A stretch of DNA of 64,000 nucleotides, taken from Paracentrotus lividus (taxonomy: Eukaryota > Echinodermata > Echinoidea > Camarodonta > Echinidae). The position numbers and the translations under genes were made by a program. Location of the stretch: the NCBI GenBank assembly GCA_940671915.1, contig CALNVZ010002974.1:45731286-45795285 (forward strand), in the 5' to 3' direction. Each line of letters begins with the position of its first letter. Position 1 is the first letter of the stretch. Shown piece after piece: positions 1 to 8,400 of the stretch. The notes under the pieces were generated by a model. It saw only the letters and a program-made list of their open reading frames with translations. It was not told the DNA's origin and did no database searches.

Positions 1-1057
1 CATACATTTGTGATTTTTAGCCTGTTCAGCCCCCCCACTTTCGGCTCAGCCCCTCCACTTTCAAAAACGCTCCGTGGCCCCTGCTACATTCTCAAGTTCT
101 TCGAATGCTTGCCTTCCTTAGATTACATGTATTCCATATTTTCAGTAGACTTTACTCTGAGCATGATTAGTTAAGAGTGAGCACTGGGGTAAAGATTTCG
201 TATTAAGATTTAGGGGGAAAAGGGGATGAAACTATTTTCAGGATTTTGACTAACATCTCAAGTTATTAAAATATTTTTTTCAGAGATATGCAATGACGAG
301 AAGGCCCTGAAAAATACTATGTTTCTATAGAGGTGCTTAACAGTAACACTAATGTCACGGACAGACAACAGTAAAAGTAGATTAAGTCACAGTTCAATAT
401 CTACCCAACTTTTTAAAATTATCTGTACTGATACACTGCAGAGAGGTTAAAAGTACTTCTAAACATGAGCTGTCAAACTTTGAACATTTGCAAAATGTCT
501 GTCCGTGACAAACTGATCAGGCTACCCTGAAGCACACTGCGGTTGTTTGGAACAGGTCAGCTTACTCCCCAAATTAATTATATAAACAAAATAAATTAAC
601 TAAAAGTATTATTTAAGTACATTTGTTGCTGCGCACTGAAAACGGACGGGCAGATAGGGGTGGGTATGTTGAGGGGGCTGTGGCATTTGAGGTGTAAGCT
701 GAAAGCGGTTGTTGTGTGGTTTAAGGGCGAGAGGGTTAAGCAATTTTTCCTTGAAAAAAAATCATACATTTTGTAAATTGGATGTTATACAAGCACTCCT
801 TCCTCCGATGTAGCACTTCTTAGAAAAAATATACACCAACTCACACACATGAAAAATGAAATACACCTGTATATTATATTATGAAAAGAAGGCACATAAC
901 ATACATTCTGATGCATTCTTCTATAACAATTCATGAAAAAAAGGCAATTAAGTAAACATGAACCTTCTATGTCCAGTCAACCTTGCACAAGTGAAATCTG
1001 ACTGTTGGGAAGTCCTGTTGAAAATCTTCAACTAAGAAAAAATTGACCTATCAAAGG
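1..1057. other. Non-genic flank
   Basis: I see no exon, RNA gene or clear repeat boundary here. The stretch is AT-rich with a few GC-richer patches at about 20-90 and 640-730. The block ending near 740 reads ...gagggttaag, which resembles the right end of the TTAA-bounded MITE that follows, so a decayed relative may be present, but no matching left end was found. Confidence 0.4.
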
Positions 1058-1353
1058 TTAACCCTTTAGCACCTAGAGACTGCGTGAAAAGCGTCATTTT
1101 ACTCACTAGCGGAAAGGGTTACACTGTGTTTCAATCAGGTTTTTTTCAATAAGAATTGCTCTTCGAACATGCTTTTTAGTGCAGAATCGGACTGCAAACA
1201 TCCAATGGGTAAACTACAACAATTATGGGCATGTTTCATCACATATTTTTGATACTATCTTGACTATAGTGTGCTTAAGACAGGGGCGGTTTTGGGCCAT
1301 TTAGTGAGTAAGCTGAGGGGCGGTCTCGGGCGGTTTAGGTGCTAAAGGGTTAA
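1058..1353. mobile_element. piggyBac-like MITE bounded by TTAA
   Basis: The element starts TTAACCCTTTAGCACCTA and ends with its exact reverse complement TAGGTGCTAAAGGGTTAA (18-bp perfect inverted ends). A weaker inner match follows, including ACTCACTA on the left against TAGTGAGT on the right. It is 296 bp long with no ORF. TTAA target duplications and CCCT-type ends are known for the piggyBac superfamily; the family assignment rests on that only. Confidence 0.75.
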
Positions 1354-1985
1354 AACAATAGAATGCATTAAAATAGAAGATGACTTGAAAAGACTTTCGA
1401 CTTAAATGTGAGTTCAACTAATGCAAGGTTGACTGTACTTGGCTCAATAAAACAATTCTAGATAATCAAAATCAATATATATCTTGCAAATTCATTTTAG
1501 AGTGATGTAGACACAAATTCTCATTAACAATGATTTCATTCTTTAAAAAATTAAAAAAGAAGAAAAAATAAAAAGAATTGTATATCACAACTAGTTTGTA
1601 AAATTATAATAATACTACTTTTTTATGGTATTCAATAACTATGATGATTACAATTTCTATACTTGTACTTTCATTGGGGTAAAATGAGTATGATATAGTA
1701 AAGACAAAAGTTGTTTCTAATGAGTGGTTAATATTTATTTCCATAATTGTCTCAATTTCCTATTTCATAAAATATCTTAAGTTCGAAATAGGTTGATGTT
1801 ATTTTGACAGTTTTATGTACATATTTCTAATAGCTTTGTAGATAATATAGACACTTAATTTTAAAACGGTTTTTAATAATTATGACTGGCTTTTTAGCAA
1901 AATCAGGGAATAATGCAGTCAAGATCACTGTAAATCTGTTTTTCTATGAGGAGCTATTAACGTCAATTGCCATGAATACATTATA
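1354..1985. other. Non-genic AT-rich stretch
   Basis: Very AT-rich sequence with no recognisable coding, RNA or repeat signal apart from its border with the hairpin that begins near 1986. Confidence 0.4.
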
Positions 1986-2155
1986 CAAATATACAATGAC
2001 AATCGAGGATCTGGTTAAAACTATTCGCATCGAAGGAACATCACATAGTACTATTCTCTCGAGGGCCATCGGCCCCGAGAGAGAATAGTACTATGTGATG
2101 TTCCTGAGTGCGAATAGTTTTAACCTGTTCTGAGAATGAGTCATTGTATATTTGT
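1986..2155. repeat. Long near-perfect hairpin (about 82-bp arms, 3-nt loop)
   Basis: Left arm 1986-2067 and right arm 2071-2155 are reverse complements apart from scattered mismatches. The inner about 30 bp (ACATCACATAGTACTATTCT and onward) are almost perfect around an ATC loop. Outer matches include AACTATTCGCA with TGCGAATAGTT, and ACAATGAC with GTCATTGT. The arms are not bounded by an obvious target duplication. It could be a foldback element or the hairpin of a small-RNA precursor; the sequence alone does not decide. Confidence 0.8.
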
Positions 2156-2246
2156 TTTTATCCCTTCCACCTTTTAATTTTTTTATGAACAAAATTATAT
2201 AGTCTATGCTTACCTTCTTCTGGATCCAATAAGTACAAGTACTTAC

Positions 2247-2417
2247 AAAGCGCCCGTTTTTGTTCGAGCACCCGACGAAAAATCTTGCGAGCGCTGAATC
2301 GAGTGATTTGATGTCGATCTCATCACAACTCACACCATCAATTTGTGAACAAAATTCACGGAATATAGATACAGCATACTTAATTTGTTTCTGAGTAATT
2401 TCCTCGTCATTATACTG
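2247..2417 (-). CDS. Exon-like fragment of a Crypton/DUF3504-type recombinase domain
   Basis: On the minus strand an open 57-codon segment runs from a plausible acceptor (ATTTCAG at 2418 and above) to a strong GTAAGT donor (2241-2246), phase 0 at both ends. The translation contains KQIKYAVSIFREFC followed by DIKSLDSALARFF and KNGRF. This matches the pattern of the N-terminal core-binding domain of Crypton-derived tyrosine recombinases (ZMYM2/3/4, QRICH1 and KIAA1958 relatives): a helix with a W/F-R-x-F/W-C motif, then Leu-rich L..LL..F and K-x-G. The catalytic domain was not found in the window. It may be a Crypton remnant or one exon of a domesticated gene. Family call from memory of the pattern only. 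Confidence 0.4.
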
Positions 2418-2678
2418 CTGAAATCTCCGTTATTACCATCAATCTGGCAACTAGTGGAGGCAGCCTTTTGTCTGTTTACAAACAAAAATCAGCTGTTGCG
2501 CACCTGGTCAGTGCATTCAGCTCGCCGAAAGTTTCCCGTGGCATGCGCGCATGCAGTGGAGAATTCAGGTAAAGCATCAGAGTAGCACCGCTCGCGTGCG
2601 CAACTCGTGAATAGGGTGGGGGGGGGGGTCGGAAAAAGCTATAGTCCAGTTTTTCCCTAGGGAAAAATGTACTATGCG

Positions 2679-2686
2679 TGACGTCA
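2679..2686. promoter_or_regulatory. CRE palindrome TGACGTCA
   Basis: A perfect 8-bp cAMP-response-element consensus lies in the CpG-richer block upstream (minus sense) of the Crypton-like exon. A single short motif is weak evidence for function. Confidence 0.2.
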
Positions 2687-3039
2687 TGAAGAAAAACAAC
2701 TATTTCTCGAGAAACGTTTTTCTTAGTTAAACTATTCTTTTTCTCCTTGTGTACACTCTCAATGCAAACAATCTTAGATAAGGGATATAATTCTGTATAT
2801 AACATTTCTGTTTTACACAACATTTAAATTTCTAAAAATTTCGATGTTCTGATAGCTTTGCATATAATCATAATAGCTTTTTAAATAATATGAATATAAA
2901 ATTAAATTTATTTAATTAATTGTGAAATTGTACACACATTATAATTCAATCTGTTTCTACTTATAACTCTTCGTAATATATATAACATATAAAACTGGAA
3001 TCAAATTTATTATGTAATCAAATAATCTCTGTATCCTGT

Positions 3040-3211
3040 TAAGCTACAAATTATTACCTTGTATTACGTGTATTTTAATTATTCAAATTATTTGAACTAT
3101 CAATGTATAATTATGTCAATTTATTCTTTGTAAATGCATCGCAATTCGGCTTTGCCGCAATGATGTTTTGTTTTTATCAATAAACCATTTATCTATCTAT
3201 CTATCTATCAT
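3040..3211 (+). mobile_element. Probable 3' end of a non-LTR retrotransposon with ATCT tail
   Basis: The segment ends in ATCAATAAACCATTT followed directly by (ATCT)n at about 3190-3211. A small hairpin (CAATTCGGCTTTGCCG) lies 50 bp upstream. A conserved AATAAA-containing end running into a short microsatellite is typical of 3' ends of truncated non-LTR elements. No reverse-transcriptase ORF is left. Confidence 0.4.
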
Positions 3212-4225
3212 CATCCTTGGTTAAATGATGAAATGTCAGGAAATATTTCGCCTGTAATTTTAAACTTTTTAAATCGCTCAATAAATATTATATGAAGAGA
3301 ACAAACATTTGCCTAAAATAAAGATATTGGCTTCCTGGGGTCATACAACTAATAATACCAACTCTATTATTCTTTAACAAAAAAATTAACTACTTGTTTG
3401 AACATTAGGAAATAAGAATTGACCAGAAGAGACTGACAAAACAACAACAAATAATTGCACTTTCTTCTGGAGTTTAATGCTGTGTACCACAATCTTTATA
3501 TCTCGTTCATTTGAAATGTCCAGACTTATAAGCAGGATATGCCCCAAGGTTTATTGAAACAATATAGTGGAATGTATTACTGTGTAATGAACGTAAGATG
3601 CTGGATTGCTGAAAAGATAATTAGGTTCCATGCACGTAAGCATATACTTGATTTAGAGCTTGGATACAAACCATCTACATCAATCACTCCACCAGTATTC
3701 AATTATAAAACTTTGCAATACAAGACTTGGTTTTCCTTGGCAATAGCAGAAATTAATTTATCTTCGCTGTATGTTGGTTTCTTACCTTTCTTTATCTTTT
3801 GGCAATTATTCATTTGCAAAAAGGTATGCACAAAACCCCAAAACAGTTTTCAGATAAATTTAAAACATGCTTCATGATTTTATTCACTGATAACCACCTT
3901 CCCAAAATTTCATTTTTTCGGGCCATTGTTCTTTTATCGCCCCTTTTGTTTCAGAAATGATCGGGTCTGGTCATCTAGTGCATTAGAGAATGAAAAGGGA
4001 CAAGTCTTTCCTTTCAGAATATACCAAAATGATCGTCAAGACACGGGATAATAATAAAATATAACAACATATAAAATACTTGCAAAGTAGAAAAATGCAC
4101 ATATTTTTAACCATGTTGCAATACTTATTGCAGGTGAGGGTTTAGTCAAATCCTGCTATTAAAAACGGACAAATTCAAGATTTTGACAACAACACAATTT
4201 ACCCACTCTACATTCCAAACATCTA

Positions 4226-4668
4226 CAGTCTGTGTCAAAAAAAATGGTACAGTCGGAAAAAAATTATTCAGGTGTGAAATATTTTCAAATAATGTGTGTA
4301 TGTGGTACCAAAATAAAGCCAAATAATTTTCCTTGCTGATGCACTTTGTTCTGTATAATTTGCTTTCGTAAAACAAAAGTAATGCTAAATTTTGTGCGAC
4401 GAGGAACAAATCGAAATTGAGCACTTCATGGCCATTATGCGAAACCTATACACAAAGGCATGGGACGGCGTGCGAAAAATGGATTTTTCTTGATTGTAGA
4501 AAACTACTCATATTTCAAAAATTACAACACCAAATGTGATGAAAAAAATTGCAGGTGACAGTCTGATCTTCCTGCTTTTTGAAAATACCAAACAATAGCA
4601 GGCTGTGATGAATCTTCATACTACAAAAAAATGTTTTCCACTTGTACCATTTTATTTGACACAGACTG
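4226..4668. mobile_element. mariner-like MITE with TA target site
   Basis: The inverted ends read CAGTCTGTGTCAAAAAAAAT at the left and, reversed, CAGTCTGTGTCAAATAAAAT at the right, each followed by GGTACA. TA dinucleotides flank both ends (4224-4225 and 4669-4670), as for Tc1/mariner insertions. It is 443 bp with no transposase. It sits just downstream of the EXD2 stop and may carry that gene's poly(A) signal. Confidence 0.75.
4651..4656 (-). promoter_or_regulatory. Candidate EXD2 poly(A) signal AATAAA
   Basis: TTTATT on the plus strand gives AATAAA on the minus strand, about 230 bases after the EXD2 stop codon. It lies inside the right inverted end of the mariner-like MITE, so if used, the gene takes its 3' end from a transposon. 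Other signals may exist. Confidence 0.35.
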
Positions 4669-4888
4669 TATAGATGTTTTTTTTATGTGTGATCGTCCCT
4701 ACTATCTCATTTAATAGGAATGGACTGTATATTGAAAGATGCTTGTAAATACCAAAGCAAAATTGCCCCTGAAGTACAATCTTATGTACTAATATATTGC
4801 GCTACGGTGTGTCAGATTGAAAAAAAAAAGAGGGAAACAAAAAGAAAACCCCTACAACAACCATCTATTCTTAGAGGATAATTTCCTG

Positions 4889-5414
4889 TTATTTCTTGCA
4901 CACTGATGCCTCATGCATATGGTCAACAGACCATAACTCAGGGAGATACTGAGGTTCCATCACATCCAAGAAATTTTGTCTCCACATCTTCTCAAATTTC
5001 TGCAATCCTTCGTCCTCTTTCATCAATCCCTCCACGACCTTCAAGCCGTGGGACCCACCATAATGCTCATTGACCACTTTAGTTTCTATGACATTAGCCT
5101 CTTCTAAGAGGTCCTCATCGATCTCATCGGTTTCGTAAAAATCCTCCAGGATAGCGATCAACTCCTGGACTCGCTGTTCTGGAATATTGTTTGATTTCTT
5201 GTGACGGATGAGCGCCCTTGCGCTGGAGCGGACTTGTAGCCTCCTAGGATCTTCCCTGCTCTTGGATGTGCTCTGGTTGGTGATGGGAGCATTGTACCGA
5301 TGAGATAGGTCTTCACGGATGACGGTGTCGTAAGCACTGCTCTTGTGATGGCATCGGAGGCAGAGCAGGAGAACATCGTGCGAGGAATGCTTCTTGAGGT
5401 AGTCAGGAAAGTGT
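4889..5414 (-). CDS. EXD2: EXD2 coding exon 5 (C-terminal module and stop)
   Basis: The acceptor TTTCTTTCAG is at 5415 and above; the exon completes a split Arg codon and continues HFPDYLKKHSSHDVLLLC. It holds the second cysteine pair (CLRC, residues 415/418) and the conserved C-terminus with GLKVV, WRQNFLD and WSVDHMH, ending in TAA. Confidence 0.95.
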
Positions 5415-8400
5415 CTGAAAGAAAACCAAAATAGTAAAAGAGTGAATTGTTGCAATCAATCTCCAAACTAGGAGTAGATACATGGATAGATAGAATGACC
5501 TGTACTTCACTTGTTTTCATATATGGCCATGCGTTTTAAGTTGGGCCCATGTTGTGTGACACACTCCAAATTTGTACTAACCGTGCGCATTTCCATGAAA
5601 GTGGCTGTAACTTTATAAAACTTTATATTAACCCCACAAAAGTATATATTTTCTGGAAGCTGAATGTCTGAGGAGTTTGGAAATGCACTTAAAATTAACA
5701 TAGGTGGCTCCCTTTAAAGGTTATGAATCTTAAAACCTGAAAAATCATGAAAAAAAAATTGCTTTGGAAAAAAAAATTGCAAAAAAAAAATTGCTTACCC
5801 TACAACTATATTTACTGCAGATTTGAACTCGTCACATTTAGAGCTTTCCAAACATGTATAACTTTCTATACCCTGGGAGAGTTTACCGTATTTTGCTCCA
5901 GGCTGGAAAGATGACTTTGAAAATTTCAATTTTTTAAGAAAATGTACCTTGTTGCCGTGTTCTAAGTATTGTAACTTGCTGTTTAAAACGCATGGCCATA
6001 TCTGTTATCAGCTTTGTAGCAGTGTTAAAACAATACTTTGTTTCAGAAAGTTCTTTTGGACTTAAAATTTTTGAAGTAAACTACTTGATGGTATTTCTGT
6101 TGTATTTTTTAAAATCTTATCTATTAAAAAAAATAACCAGAAATCTTAAACCCCTTTTAAATTTGTAATAAACACGAACAAGTCTATGATAAAAAAATTT
6201 GTTTATTTATTTTTTTTTAAATTAAGCTTTTAAGAATTTTCAGTGATTACATGTTGGTAAGATATAATCTTCAAATAACTAAATGTATACATATGCTTGT
6301 TAAAAGGACAAAATCTTTATTCTCTCAACAAAATAACAATTCTAACAACAAAATATCTTTAAAAAGTAATTGATTGATTGATACATATATCTTACCTTCT
6401 ATATTCATGAGGAACTATATTCTTCTTGATATAAGAATCCTCCCTGCCACATACCACACATCTATTCTTCTTATCAGTCAGATAATACTCCCTATCCGGA
6501 CCAGGAATCCCAGACGGTTCAAACAACAGCTTCACAGTCAAAACTGGTTCCTCACACACCAGCTCCCCGATCTCCTTGCTAATGTACCACAGGGCTTTCC
6601 TCTTGTCACACGTGCATAGGAGTGTATCGTCAGGAGCTAGGAGGCGACAGTTGTGGTACTTCACTGACTTTCTGGTCTGAAGTGCTTTGGTGAGCTGATG
6701 CTCTTCTAGATCTTTGTGTTGGACTTTAGAGTTCCTTGTGGGTTTGTTTGGAGATGTGTTTCGTGCTGCAAGTTGTTTGACATCAGGTTGAAGGTCAACG
6801 ATTCCCTGACACATGGATGAAACAATCCTCCATGTTTCCGGGAGAAAGAACGACTCAAACTGTTTTAATCTCATCTTGTAGGCAACAACTCGTAGGAATA
6901 TGGCCGCCCCGATGACTGCATCTTCCGCAGCGTAATTGATCTGTTCTTCTGACAGAGGAACAGCTTCCCAGTTACCACGCCGCACCTGATCGTTCTTAGA
7001 CATGTCATGTTGGAGGACAACACTGGCCAGCTCTCGTAAACCTAAAGAGCGCCCTCTCAAGGACCGTGACATGTGTCGGAGGGCAAGGTGGCGTAGGTCA
7101 AGACATCCATGAGTCATTATTTGGTAGTCTTTGACAAGGCGTTTGGCATCATCAAGTACTCCTACACCAACCTTCAGTATGCTGTGATAAAACAAAGAAT
7201 GTAGTATTTTATGATAATAACAACTTGGGTATAAAGCAAACCATAAGTATTCATATCCAAACTTATTAAAATTGAAATGCACTAAATGGCACAGACAGAG
7301 ATGTTTTATTTGTTTGCTACAATATCTTAAACTAATGTTGAATGTATATAATTGAAGTTCAGCATTGTATCCTTTTACCAAATAGAATTTTAAAAAACAA
7401 AACAAGAAGAACAGATACATTATTATGAAAATATGTGATGTACGTTTAAAAAATTAAAGTTCCCGACAGGACCGAGAAATGAAATAGCCAAACACGAAAA
7501 TTAATTTGCTACATACATGTAATACAACAATTCCAAATTTAGGCGTTTTTATTGTACATCTAGAAAGTATTTAATTAAAAAGATGATCGAACCGCAACCA
7601 GGCCACCCCTCCTAAATACTCTATGCTATTGCTATGTCAGGGCAATAGACCGCCTGTGCATGTGCTAGAATTCTATTGCTATGAAATGAAAGGGCAAATT
7701 CAATGCTTGCAATGTTGTAGCATTCCGTTAACATCCTTTGACGTCATCACCCTCGCCATTATATTAGGGGTAATTTTTCGAGTATTTGGGAGGGATGGCC
7801 TGGTTGAGGTTCGGTCATCTTTTTAATTAAAGGTAGTGTCAGCCTTTTGCAGGCAAAAATATTAAATTTCTAGTTTTTAGAGGATATAGTAGTATACCAA
7901 TGACTATATCTTCCCACAACATGATTAAGCTCAAATGTGTATGTTTGTCATTATATTGCGATTATCAAAATTCATTCCTATTTTTTCGAACCTCGAAAAA
8001 TATACCGTACGGTGCGAACCGCTGACCGTTAGCGCAGAGAATAATGCACGCTGATGCGCCGTGTGTATATTGCTGTGTACGGTCCGTGCTGCACGCGCTG
8101 TAATATCAACGATGTTGATGGAGAGCTGGTCAAGATTGGTAGTCAGATTTTCATTTCGTATTACTGATCTAGGCAACCTATGACAGTAAGATTGAATAGA
8201 CAGTATAGGTCGATCATATTCTACAGTTATGCCAAGTTGCATTAGTTTTCGCAATTTGTGAAAAAGGCTGATACTACCTTTAAATACTTTCTAGATGGAC
8301 AATAAAAACGCCTAAATTTGGAATTGATGTATTATGTAGCATATTAGCTTTCATTTTTGCCTATTTCATTTCTCGGTCCGGTCAGGGACTTTAATGTAAT

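Larger units (their letters stand above)
2418..4225. other. Flank upstream of the Crypton-like exon (minus-strand sense)
   Basis: A CpG-richer patch at about 2500-2640 precedes the Crypton-like exon on the minus strand and could be its promoter or first exon. It holds a G-run (about 2618-2628). The rest is AT-rich, with a retrotransposon-like 3' tail near 3211. The open frame around 3539-3877 shows no recognisable domain and I do not call it. Confidence 0.35.
7454..8394. mobile_element. Outer foldback/MITE in EXD2 intron 3, containing two nested elements
   Basis: Arms of about 115-120 bp at 7454-7573 and 8281-8394 are inverted copies. Shared blocks include GGACCGAGAAATGAAATA, ATTCCAAATTTAGGCGTTTT and ATCTAGAAAGTATTTAA. 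Two further inverted-repeat elements (7571-7830 and 7830-8282) sit end to end between the arms, so the outer element was probably a near-palindrome split by later insertions. Confidence 0.75.
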
